NCBI GenBank assembly: GCA_037176885.1
Contig: JAWWNJ010000017.1
Location: 992,001 to 1,056,000 of the forward strand
Direction: 5' to 3'
DNA from: Favolaschia claudopus
Taxonomy: Eukaryota; Basidiomycota; Agaricomycetes; Agaricales; Mycenaceae
DNA: 64,000 nt
The number at the start of each line of letters is the position of its first letter. Within the stretch, counting starts at the first letter, position 1. The position numbers and the translations under genes were made by a program. Under the pieces are notes generated by a model. The model was not told where the DNA came from, did not search any database, and saw only the letters and a program-made list of their open reading frames with translations. This document shows, piece by piece, positions 1-9,414 of the stretch.

Positions 1-166
1 GAAGAGGAATAGCGGAAGGGTCGGAGGTAGTGAAAACGGCCAGTTGCGCGGCAAGTGCGTGAGGAAGGCGGCGATAGTGACGTTGTCGGTAACGAGGGCG
101 GGAGGCTCAAGGGGGGTGGAATTGGTCGCGTAGTATACCGCAAAGAGAGCGGGAGCTTGATACAGT
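1..166 (-). CDS. possible partial exon, product unknown
   Basis: On the minus strand one frame is open from about 165 to the window edge. It translates to a hydrophobic, proline-rich stretch beginning LYQAPALFAVYYATN and containing VTDNVTIAAFLTHLPRNWPF. A splice-acceptor-like TTACAG lies immediately upstream (167-172). A further open stretch on the same strand (201-407, starting MEASKAKVSED) could be an upstream exon, but joining it through the GTTTGA donor at 199-200 does not keep frame, so the link is unproven. The gene would run off the left edge. I do not recognise the family. The only support is an open frame with protein-like composition. Confidence 0.3.
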
Positions 167-839
167 CTGTAAGTGAGTGAATGAAACGAAGCATTCAAAC
201 GTCGGAATTGAGCGAAGAGAAGGATGCGGATGGGGAAACGGGACTCTTGCCGTCAGATAAAAGAAAAGGCCTTGCAGATACCTTCGCCGAGCCTACCACA
301 AAATCAGTGATTTTGTTGGAAGTAGCCAGGCTTATGGGGAGCCTTGCCTTGACCTCCTCCGTACCGTCCACATCATCCTCACTCACTTTCGCCTTCGACG
401 CCTCCATGGGATCGTCCGAGGCCCAACGTGTGCCCCTACGTCTCAACTCTCCGCTCGTCTTCTTCGCAAGCGAACCTCGTACTCACTCGCCACTCCCGCG
501 GGCCCTATCCAAGCGAACCCATCCAATCTACCGCATCGCGGCAATAGTAAATACCAACCGCACACGGCACGATTCGTAGTACCCAGCTCTGCATCGCGTC
601 TTGGTCTTCGTCGTCGTCATCGATATCATGAAGCCCGTCTATAATCTCGGCGGCCGGTATATCGTATATCAATCGACGGGAAGCAGACGCCCAGTCAGGC
701 GGGTGGCAGGCGGGAGTGTGTATTTGTATTTGAAAGGCGGGCGGTGTGAGATGGGAGCGGAGGGCGGCGTTGTAAGAAGCCTCGCCTCGCAGAAAAATAC
801 GGGCACGCCCTGCTCGTTGTTCACTCGCACCAATGGTGT

Positions 840-1165
840 TACACTCTTGCTTGCTCGCAACGACCATGTCGACGCTTTGCCTCGCATGCGCAAACTTCAA
901 CTTCGAACTCAATTGGGGGTGAGTGGGATGGTTGACTTGCGGGAGTGCGGGTTTTGTGGGGTTCTCGTGTCTCCTATGTACCCCGTTTGGAATCGATGCA
1001 CGTTGCGAACGAGGCCGAGACCGGAGGCGCTGGTGGAGATGTTGAGTTGGCGATGGGGTGTCGTTGGGATTCGTGTTGTGCGGCTGGATGGCGAATAGTA
1101 TTCCAATTCTTGGGCCGTGAATCCCACCCCCGTTTCGAGGAATTGAAGGCAGAAGTATGTTGGTA
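840..1165 (+). pseudogene. F-box/LRR-like protein, C-terminal relic
   Basis: The plus strand carries scattered, frame-shifted pieces of the C-terminal part of the F-box family seen intact at 20110-21528. The clearest are LESMHVANEAE near 980-1015, then in another frame EALVEMLSWRWGVVGIRVVRL near 1020-1085, then FEELKAE near 1135-1155 in a third. They line up with LESLHLTNESG, ESLVEVLSWRWRASGIDVVQL and FKELKEEGMKL of the gene at 4735-6105. At least two frameshifts and a stop separate the blocks and no F-box remains. This is a decayed duplicate. Confidence 0.6.
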
Positions 1166-1227
1166 AAATGGAAATGCCTGTTGATGATTTGTGCATGTAG
1201 AGAACAAGTTACAGTAGTGTACATACA

Positions 1228-2328
1228 CTACGACTCCGCTTCGCCCATAAGCAAGGTATGGAAATTCGGAAACACCAGCTCCTCTTCGACGGTCTTGCGA
1301 ATGACATCCTGAATGAAGCCCTCGACGCGCAAGACGTTCTTCAAAACGTGTTTATCCGTCTGGCCGATCTCGCTCTCGATGTATATGGAGGGGAGAAGAC
1401 GCTGGCCTACAGGAAGCGGCTTGCTTGAACGCGGATACGTGCTACCCATGGGAGTATCGAGCGTGTCGGGATCGAGATCCGCAAGGGAGCTATCGAGGGA
1501 GTTACGTTTCGGACGCGCATTGCCTGCAGCAGGGCCGTACGGATCTTGGTCGTCGAGGATGCAGAGATGGAGACGTTTGCGGGGGCCCTCGTAGGCGACG
1601 GCGACCTCGCCTGTGAAGACGAGGCCGGTGACGGAGAGCTTGATGGGGAGGGACATGAACATGGGGGAGGGGTAGTTGATGAGGAGGGAGGTGGTGAGGG
1701 TGATGCGGAGGTTGGAGGGCCAGTTGATGTAGAAGTGGAGTTGGAGGTTGGGGGCAGTGTTGGTGGGAGGTGGGGTTGATAAGGGGGCTTCACGCGTGGA
1801 GGGACTGTCGAGGGAGGGTTCGCGCGTGGGTGCGCGGGGAGGGACGGATATTTGGGGACGCCAGGCGGAATAACCTGGGCCGAGATTAGGCAGGCTACTC
1901 ATGCCGCCGTTCCAGATGTCGGGAGAAGGATGGAGAGACGGCGTCGAGGAGAACATGTCCACCGTCCCTGGCCGACCGTAGCGCACATGCGGCGGCAGAT
2001 GGGGGTGGTATCCAAGCGCTTCCTCTCTTCCAGCAGCCCTGCGCGACACCCATTCGAAGCCGTCGTCGTCGTCCTCGGCGCCTTCCGTAACCTTTACAGG
2101 CTCCCCCCCAGATTCCGACTCATCATCTTCGAGGAAATCGCGATAGATGTCGCGCAGGTCGACGAGTTCGACGTCGGGAGAGGTAGAACCAAAGTCGAGG
2201 GAGGTGACTTCGACGGGGCCGATGAAGGAGGGTCTGGGTGTGTTGGTGAGTTGTCGGTTGAGAAGGTCGACCAGCGACGACGAGAGGGACGCGTCGAGTT
2301 TATTCCAGTCAAGGTCGATCGACATCAC
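1228..2328 (-). CDS. MDM12: Mdm12, ERMES complex lipid-transfer subunit
   Basis: Single-exon gene of 366 residues. Mdm12 is the soluble bridging subunit of the ER-mitochondria encounter structure; it carries an SMP lipid-binding fold and moves phospholipids between ER and mitochondria together with Mmm1 and Mdm34. The N-terminus MSIDLDWNKL is characteristic. The hallmark SMP blocks are LLINYPSPMFMSLPIKLSVTG (about 220-240) and SIYIESEIGQ...LKNVLRVEGFIQDVIRKTVEEELVFPNF at the C-terminus. A low-complexity acidic and Ser/Pro insert of about 150 residues separates the N-terminal strand from the rest, as is common in basidiomycetes. Two consecutive ATGs (2328 and 2325) precede the motif; the family usually starts at the second. 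Head-to-head with ELP3. Confidence 0.93.
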   Translation of the reverse strand: MMSIDLDWNKLDASLSSSLVDLLNRQLTNTPRPSFIGPVEVTSLDFGSTSPDVELVDLRDIYRDFLEDDESESGGEPVKVTEGAEDDDDGFEWVSRRAAGREEALGYHPHLPPHVRYGRPGTVDMFSSTPSLHPSPDIWNGGMSSLPNLGPGYSAWRPQISVPPRAPTREPSLDSPSTREAPLSTPPPTNTAPNLQLHFYINWPSNLRITLTTSLLINYPSPMFMSLPIKLSVTGLVFTGEVAVAYEGPRKRLHLCILDDQDPYGPAAGNARPKRNSLDSSLADLDPDTLDTPMGSTYPRSSKPLPVGQRLLPSIYIESEIGQTDKHVLKNVLRVEGFIQDVIRKTVEEELVFPNFHTLLMGEAES

Positions 2329-2392
2329 AAATTACAGCGTGGGACTCCTCCAAGTCGACTCTTGATCGTTCACTTCGACGACGACCAGCTAG
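2329..2392. promoter_or_regulatory. compact divergent promoter, MDM12/ELP3
   Basis: Only 64 bp separate the start codons of MDM12 (minus) and ELP3 (plus). Both 5' leaders and the core promoter must lie here or overlap the opposite coding region. I see no TATA box. Shared regulation of the two housekeeping genes is inferred from spacing only. Confidence 0.55.
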
Positions 2393-4499
2393 ATGGTCCA
2401 GAAAACCAAGCCTGCGACACCCTCGCAGGCGGAGCAGCTGCTGCGCGTTACTTCAGGCATCGCAGCCGAGCTCATCGCAGCTCACGATGCCAACCAAAGT
2501 GTCTCTCTCAACGAACTCCGCGCAAAGATTAGCAAAAAGTTTGGGTAGGGAAGATCGCCACAAGAGAGGACAACCTGGATTGATTGATACCTGTGTGTGC
2601 TTCAGGTATGGTGGGGTGCCGAGGCTGGTCGATATTATCAGCGCGATTCCGGAGGACTACAAGAAAGCTTTGCTGCCGAAATTGAAGGCGCGGCCTATAC
2701 GGACTGCTAGCGGGGTTTGTTCTTTTCGCTGGCTGGCTCCTACCTACAACGGTATCTAATCTGACTTGTTTCCTGGTCATAGATTGCTGTGGTAGCAGTA
2801 ATGTGCAAGCCGCATCGGTGTCCTCATATCGCCATGACCGGCAACATCTGTGTCTACTGTCCTGGCGGGCCGGATTCCGACTTTGATTACAGCACGCAGA
2901 GCTATACAGGCTACGAGCCCACGAGTATGCGTGCGATCCGCGCGCGATACGATCCGTATGAGCAAACTCGCGGGCGGGTCGAGCAACTCAAAAGTTTGGG
3001 ACATAGTGTCGATAAAGTGCGTTACGGTTTTTGTTTCCGTCGTACGGGAATAATTCATGAATGAATGCAACGCACAAGTAGGTCGAGTTCATTGTCATGG
3101 GTGGCACTTTCATGAGTATGCCGGAAGACTATCGCGGCAAATTTATTGCGCAACTCCACAACGCGTTGTCTGGGTTCACGGGCACGGACGTCGACGAAGC
3201 CGTTCGATATTCCGAGCGGAGCAAGTCCAAAGCAATCGGAATCACAATAGAGACCCGACCGGATTATTGCCTGCGGCCACATCTGAGGTATCCATCCCAC
3301 TTCTCCACACGCAATGCTAAAATTCTAACCAAATACATAACAACTTAATCACCAGCCAAATGCTCCGCTACGGCTGCACCCGCCTCGAAATCGGCGTCCA
3401 ATCCGTCTACGAAGACGTCGCGCGGGACACCAACCGCGGACACACCGTCCGCGCCGTCTCCGAATCCTTCCACCTCGCCAAAGACGCCGGTTTCAAGGTC
3501 GTCGCGCACATGATGCCCGACCTCCCCAACGTCGGCCTCGAGCGCGATTTGGCGCAGTTTAAGGAGTACTTTGAGAACCCCGCGTTTCGGAGCGATGGGT
3601 TGAAGATCTACCCGACGCTGGTTATAAGGGGGACGGGGTTGTACGAGCTGTGGCGGACGGGAAGGTATAAGAATTATACGGCGAATGTATTGGTGGACGT
3701 CGTAGCGCGCATCCTGGCGCTTGTACCCCCGTGGACGCGTGTATACCGTGTCCAGCGGTACGTCCCCTTGCGAAACGGCCCCTAATTTGACGACGCTCAT
3801 GCGCTGTTCCAGCGACATTCCCCTCCCGCTGGTCACAAGCGGCTGCGAGAATTCGGGAAACCTCCGCGAGCTCGCGCTGAACCGCATGAAAGACTTCGGT
3901 GTCGAGTGTCGCGATGTTCGGTATCGCGAAGTGGGGGTACGTATTCCCTTCCTAATCTTCCATATTCAACTGTCTAACAAATTCAATACTCCCAGATACA
4001 CGAGATCCACCATAAAGTGCGGCCCGAGTCGGTCGAGCTCCTGCGGCGGGACTACACAGCCAACGGAGGCTGGGAGACGTTCCTTTCGTACGAAGACCCC
4101 GAGCGGGATATCCTCGTCGGGCTGCTGAGGCTGCGCAAGTGCTCGGAGGAGGGGACCTTCCGGCCGGAGCTGGTTAGGAAGGACGGCGCGGACGGCGGTT
4201 GTAGTATCGTGCGCGAGCTGCATGTCTATGGCACGGCGGTCCCTGTGCACGGGCGGGATCCGACGAAGTTTCAGCATCAGGTAATCCCTTTCTCTCTGTG
4301 GCTGCATTGGTATATGGCGGAAGCTGATTATGGCGGTGGGTAGGGTTTCGGCACGCTTCTCATGGAGGAGGCGGAGCGGATAGCTAGGGAGGAGCACGGC
4401 AGCGTCAAGCTGGCTGTGATATCCGGTGTAGGTACTCGGGATTACTACCGGAAGCTTGGGTACGAGTTGGATGGGCCGTATATGAGCAAGGCCTTGTAG
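2393..4499 (+). CDS. ELP3: Elongator subunit Elp3, tRNA uridine(34) acetyltransferase
   Basis: Exons 2393-2544, 2606-2714, 2783-3016, 3082-3287, 3356-3757, 3813-3936, 3996-4280 and 4344-4499 give 555 residues, the usual Elp3 size. Elp3 is the catalytic subunit of Elongator: a radical-SAM domain plus a GNAT acetyltransferase domain install cm5U-type modifications at tRNA wobble uridine. Visible are the cysteines of the Fe-S site in [17 protein letters not shown], the block [12 protein letters not shown], the radical-SAM blocks TIETRPDYC and [13 protein letters not shown], and the acetyl-CoA loop [13 protein letters not shown] in the GNAT domain, ending [16 protein letters not shown]. The start at [18 protein letters not shown] fits the usual N-terminus. 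All introns are 53-68 nt and GT-AG. Appears intact. Confidence 0.96.
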
Positions 4500-4734
4500 G
4501 CATTCCTGACAATTTGACGTTTGTATCGTTGGAATGTATATGGCCTTATAATCCCCTTGTACAATATTGTACAACACGATCTTATTCGAGTCTGGGCAGA
4601 CGAATAAACACGGCTTCACGAACCAGCTGCGGTGGCTGCCTTCGTTCTCGGAAAACTGACAAGGAGAAGCAAAAGATAGAGAGTGTACTATTGCATGTAA
4701 TGAATACGGGCAGCTCTGCAGGGTGAACGACGAG

Positions 4735-6105
4735 TCACAAAATGTCAACTGTCCCGAGATACAGCTTCATGCCCTCTTCCTTCAATTCCTTAAAGCGGGA
4801 TTGGGATTCGATATTCGCAATCATCCCAGAGTTTTGTATACTATTCGCCAAGGCCATCCGGAAGGATCGCAGCTGGACGACGTCGATACCGCTAGCACGC
4901 CATCTCCAACTCAACACCTCAACGAGACTCTCGGGTGTCGGGTTTCTGGCTCCACTTTCATTGGTAAGGTGAAGAGACTCCAATTGAGGGAGAAGATGCG
5001 GAGAATCTACAAGTTTGTTGAAAAAAACCCTGAGATCTGTTTCGTTGATCGGTCGCAGTTTGAGGTGCGCGACGGAAGGGGTGGCTCGCAAACAGAGGAT
5101 CAGCGTGGAGGTCGACACCGGCATGAAAGACAACGTCAATGTGTGAAGCTGGAAAAGAGTTTGGCCGACAAAGGTCGTAAATGGTCGTGATACCGTCTCG
5201 TCCTGGGGATGACGCAGATTGCGAAGAGGAAAGATAAGAGTAAAATCTTCCAACGCTGGAGTTTTTAGTCTGACGAGAGCTTCCATCATAATGTGTATCA
5301 GATGATCCTGTCTAAAGTCGCGGACCCCGTCAGCCTCGAGCACGAGCGATCGTAGACGAGGGAGCCAGTAAACGGTGCGGGGCAACTCTGTTCCCCATCG
5401 AAACCCAAGTGTGAAACGACCGTGGACGAGTTCCTTTGCCTCTCTGAAGAACCCGAGCATGAGGAGAACGTCGATAGAATCACACCGAAAGGAAGTCAAC
5501 TCCCGTCGTCGTAGGTGGATGTGTGCCGTATATTTCGAAAGCGAAACTTGACGCAGCAATGGGGCATCAAGAAATGAGATGAGGATACCGTCCTGGGGCG
5601 TATCGATCAACACCGTTTCGAGGAGCGGATACTTTGCTGGAGGGAAAGATAGAATTTGGCGGACAGCACCGAGCTGCAGGTAGACCTCTCGCAAGAGGGG
5701 CGACAACTCGCGAATGTAAGTTATCAGCCAGCTCGTAGCCACCATGCTCGAAGCTCTCAGGGAAAGTGATAGAGGAAATCCTCCTGCTCTTGAGAGCCAC
5801 GTGGAGCAGAAATCGGCCATACCGCGAAGCAGTGCTCCCGCGCTAGCATTGATAGCTAAGGATTGCCAGAGCTAGGGAGTAGCGAGTGCTGCCTCTCGCC
5901 AGCGACTGTTTACGCTGGCAACAGAGAGCGGGGCTGTTGAGCGGCTGGGCACCACAAATCGTGAAGGGGGAAGGCATTGAATGAAGATCTCGCCGAAGAC
6001 GTCGTCTGGGACGTGCAGCCCTTTGACGTCGTGGCCCGTGGCTAGGTTCAGCGAAACATTGCCAACCCACGAAAGCTCTTCAGAGTCTGATTCGATAGAC
6101 GCCAT
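4735..6105 (-). pseudogene. F-box/LRR-like protein with one in-frame stop
   Basis: One continuous minus-strand frame encodes a complete F-box protein of the local family, broken by a single TAG at 5872-5874. Upstream of the stop: MASIESDSEELSWVGN, then the F-box helix VPDDVFGEIFIQCLPP and SVASVNSRWREAALATP. Directly downstream in the same frame: LWQSLAINASAGALLRG, then the LRR-like body ending KELKEEGMKLYLGTVDIL. In the intact paralogue at 20110 the matching site reads ALTTPMLWSSL, so the stop replaces one residue between TP and LW. F-box proteins recruit substrates to SCF ubiquitin ligases. Read-through or a sequencing error cannot be excluded; without it the F-box is separated from the body. 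A transposon-like element starts 114 bp upstream of the ATG. Confidence 0.8.
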
Positions 6106-6284
6106 AGATTGGCAATGTAGCTTGAGTTGTTACCTGGAGAACCCACTCACAACGAGGATCAAGGCAATGTGTTGTAACGGTGAATGGCGTGGAAGGAAAG
6201 AAGGAATGCCGGGGCAAATTAGACTCGAGCCAGTCCCAAGGGTAGAAACCTCAAAGACAGTCGTTTGATGAATCACACCGGAGG

Positions 6285-6458
6285 GACTGGAAGATAATCA
6301 CCGGTGACATAGAGACACGGAGATTCCCGAGAATTGATCTCGGGACTTCGTCAAATTTTCGAAAGTCGCTTGCAAAAGTTTTTAGAACGGTAGATATAAG
6401 CATATGGACGGGTAGCTACTCAAAATCTAAGACTCCTGACGTGCTTGGATTTTTTTAA
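6285..6458. repeat. left arm of long internal inverted repeat
   Basis: About 174 bp, starting GACTGGAAGATAATCACCGG and ending in a T-run. It is the reverse complement of 6602-6776 with one substitution (near 6362: GAAAGTCG here, GAGAGTCG in the other arm) and a one-base difference in the homopolymer. Near-identity implies recent formation or gene conversion. The arms are separated by about 140 bp. Confidence 0.92.
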
Positions 6459-6601
6459 AATGAATTCTATGCCACGCTATTCAGGTTTCTCTCTTGGCCG
6501 TTTCAGGAAATCAAAGCATGTGAGCATTTCGGCTTTACTTGGCGTACTTTCGGTCCCTTTCGGCTCACAAAAAATCGTATATAGAGAACTCGTTGCTTCG
6601 G

Positions 6602-6776
6602 TTAAAAAAAATCCAAGCACGTCAGGAGTCTTAGATTTTGAGTAGCTACCCGTCCATATGCTTATATCTACCGTTCTAAAAACTTTTGCAAGCGACTCTC
6701 GAAAATTTGACGAAGTCCCGAGATCAATTCTCGGGAATCTCCGTGTCTCTATGTCACCGGTGATTATCTTCCAGTC
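6602..6776. repeat. right arm of long internal inverted repeat
   Basis: Reverse complement of 6285-6458 at about 99 percent identity by eye. The tract CCAGTCGTTATTT at its outer edge (6771-6783) is itself repeated inverted at about 6819-6831 (AAATAACGACTGG), making a second small hairpin that merges with the right terminal repeat. Transcription through the element would give a hairpin RNA of about 490 nt. Confidence 0.92.
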
Positions 6777-7096
6777 GTTATTTGACCGCCCCATTGATCG
6801 ACCCCCGTCGACTTTGGAAAATAACGACTGGTTCGAGTCTAGGGGCAAATTGAAATTCGCACGTCCAGGTTCAACGAAAACGTGACTCTACCACAGCCCC
6901 AAGTACCACGACGTTCAGCGTGTTAGTTCAACTTATAGTTGACGCCAAAGGAATCTTGAATGGTCTTGATCAGGGAAAGGGAGTGTTGTGAGGAAAGCAT
7001 CCAGAATCCATGAAACACTTTAAACTACAACTTGAAGGCCAAATCGTGGCACTACATCGAGAAAACTATCAGTGTTCAACCTTATCCATCGCTTGC

Positions 7097-8444
7097 TCAA
7101 GGTCGCTCGACAATAAAAGGATCCTCAGCTTGGCAAGCACGCGCCGGATCTTTCTCATCAGCAAGCGCACCAGCCTGAATCTCCCAAATCCTCCGATTCA
7201 AATCAACCAGTCTGTCGAGATTCTTCGCCTCACGAATTTCCGCCGTGCTGACAACGAAATCCAAATCTTCGTCAACGAGCACCCTCCCCGCACTCTCCGC
7301 ACCCGTAAACCCAAGCGTCAAATCCACCCAGAGCTCCTTGAAAGATTCAACCAACGCAGGCAGCCTTGCCGCACCGCGCCCCTCGCCCACGCCTTTCACC
7401 ACGGCGTAGAACGTGCTCCAAGTGGCGTGCATATAGCGTGGCTTGAAGGTCTCCAAGCTCGCGGAGATGATATCGAACATGTACAAAAGCTTCGCGGTGT
7501 TGACGTGCTCCGCGTCTGCGAGCTTGATGATGAGCGTGCCGCCTTTCTTTGCGGCTTGTAGACCGATGATGATCTGCGAGACGAGGAGGCGGTCCCAGTT
7601 CCCTGGAGGTGGCTGGCGGTGCAGTTGGTGGCCATCGAGGAGGACGACGTCGAAGCGCCTGGAGGGGTCGAAAGGGAGGGGGGATAAGGACTTGGCTGTG
7701 GTCTCTGGTGCGGAGACAGAGACGGGGAGAGGCCCGAGTCGATAGAAGGATAGGTCGGCGTAATGAACCTTGAACCTTGAGCGGTGGCGGTCTTCCAGAA
7801 GAAATCTGTGCCCGCCGTTTTCGATTTCCGAGGAGATGCCTAGGCCTTGGGCGTCGAGGTTTTTACTCAGAATGTAGGACGTGAAGCCGCCGGGGCAGCA
7901 GCTGGACGGACAGTTGCGTCAAGTGTTGCACAAAAAACGAAGTGAAAGATCTATATACGTACCCTAGATCCAGGAATCTCAGGGTTCCTCTGCGGGAGAT
8001 AGTTGCTGTTTGCGCATCTAGTTCTCCGAGGACTGCTTTCATCTTCGAGAACCAGTATCGATTCTTCCTGGCCGATGCATTGGCGGCTACTTTCTTCTCG
8101 TGTTCCGCGTAGCTAGGCTTGTGGTGCTTGCTCTCTTTGAGCTCCTGAGATACCTCGATGATTCACCGAATCGTAGTTTCACAGCAGCATACACGTACCC
8201 GCTCGCGCAGGCGGACGAGCGTCTGGAGCTCATCAGCACCCCGTGCGATAAGTTCCTCGGTCAAGACCCGTGGAGAACATGCAGCAGCCCATCCCTCGAT
8301 GGCCGATGGTGACGTAGACGGATAGGGCGAAGAGAAAGGCGAAGAGTCGCGACTATAAGCAGAGGGAGAGCTGGAAGAAGAGCGTGACTGTAAAGCCGAC
8401 GAATAGTAGGAAGTATCAGAGGATGGTGTTGCTGGGGCGGACAT
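7097..8444 (-). CDS. FtsJ/RrmJ-like SAM-dependent methyltransferase
   Basis: Exons 8444-8199, 8153-7963 and 7901-7097 give 413 residues. After a Ser-rich N-terminus, a Rossmann methyltransferase of the FtsJ type follows. Motif I reads FLDLGCCPGGFTSYILSK, with an intron splitting the glycine codon of DLG. The acidic motif is FDVVLLDGHQ and the following strand GGTLIIKLADAEHVN carries a lysine at the position of the FtsJ catalytic lysine. FtsJ relatives 2'-O-methylate RNA ribose; for this group the substrate is unknown, so methyltransferase activity is inferred from fold only. The start MSAPATPSS at 8444 is preferred over an ATG at 8546 because the intervening peptide is unlike the rest. The C-terminal 120 residues show no motif I know. 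Confidence 0.75.
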
Positions 8445-9414
8445 GAGATGGTAGTGAGAGTGGATACCGACCTGGGGGTACACACTTGCGGGTGCACCCC
8501 ACTTATAGACGCCCCAGATGAAGGTTATACACATAATGAAGCTCACGAAGAGAAGAAACGTGAAGGGTCAGTACACGAGGTGAGCGTGAAACTGCCATCA
8601 AGAGCGGGGGGTGGTGACATTGGTCCTGAGGCTGCAAGGAGGGGAATTTGGCGCGTTGGCTCAAGCCTCAGATGACGTGGAACCACTGGCAGTAGCGGAT
8701 AAAACACAGCAGGTTTACAGTGTCAAAGCAACGGCCAGTAAAACGAGGTCAAGTACTACCCCAACCTTAAGCAGCTAAGCTACTTATGGGCTCGATGTTT
8801 AAATTGTGTTGTGCTTCCCCGGCGCCGGGAAGGAGGTTATGCGGAAGAAAGCCTTGGTCCAGGTAGACAGTCCAGACGCGCGAAACGGTTTAGGTTACTT
8901 ATAATCCATCATTGCAATTGTACAATTGAATGGTGCAAGCACAAGATCGAAAAGTATTGTTTGGACATTGTTTGGCCTCTGTCTCTTCCCCACCAGCATG
9001 TCAAGATTCAGTGTCATTCGGGATCTATTCAAAGGCGTTCTACTCAGTGCAATATACCGAGTATATCATAGCTTACAACCACACAAAACTTGAACGTTTG
9101 AACCTTCAACTCAACTCAAACCTTGCTTGGCTCAAGCGAACGGCTAGCTGAGCTACGGACTTTTCACTCAGCTCTGGGTTTGTCTGCTGGAAGTTGCTCG
9201 TCTGGGTGCGAATGCGAAATCTACCTTGGATCAATTTCTTCTTTGTCAAACTGTCCAGCTTTCCCCGAGAAATCCTAAGATTTTCAAATTCAATGTCTCA
9301 GACCGTGTTTACATCCGCGCATCGTAGGTGCCGCTAGAGGCATAAAAGAGCAAGCACCCCCTACTATTCTGTCTATCAAAACTTAACACCCCACCACCAT
9401 CATCTACTGCTATC
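8445..9414. other. intergenic, divergent promoter region
   Basis: No gene recognised. It separates the divergently transcribed methyltransferase gene and the gene at 9415. Two perfect short palindromes are visible: CCCGGCGCCGGG near 8818 and CAATTGTACAATTG near 8916. A TATA-like CATAAAAGAG lies near 9340, about 75 bp before the ATG at 9415. Confidence 0.5.

Larger units (their letters stand above)
6211..6850. mobile_element. non-autonomous foldback transposon (MULE-like) with 9-bp TSD
   Basis: The element spans 6220-6841 (622 bp). It is flanked by identical 9-bp direct repeats GGGGCAAAT at 6211-6219 and 6842-6850. The ends are 16-bp terminal inverted repeats: left TAGACTCGAGCCAGTC, right (reverse complement) TAGACTCGAACCAGTC, one mismatch. 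Inside lies a long palindrome, described separately. No transposase is recognisable. A 9-bp target duplication with long inverted repeats is characteristic of Mutator-like elements; assignment to that superfamily is inference. It sits 114 bp upstream of the F-box pseudogene start, so it may have landed in that promoter. Confidence 0.8.

Noticed and set aside
505..1224. 239-codon minus-strand open frame
   Set aside because: Low-complexity Pro/His/Arg content typical of an antisense shadow; it overlaps the plus-strand F-box relic and shows no motif.
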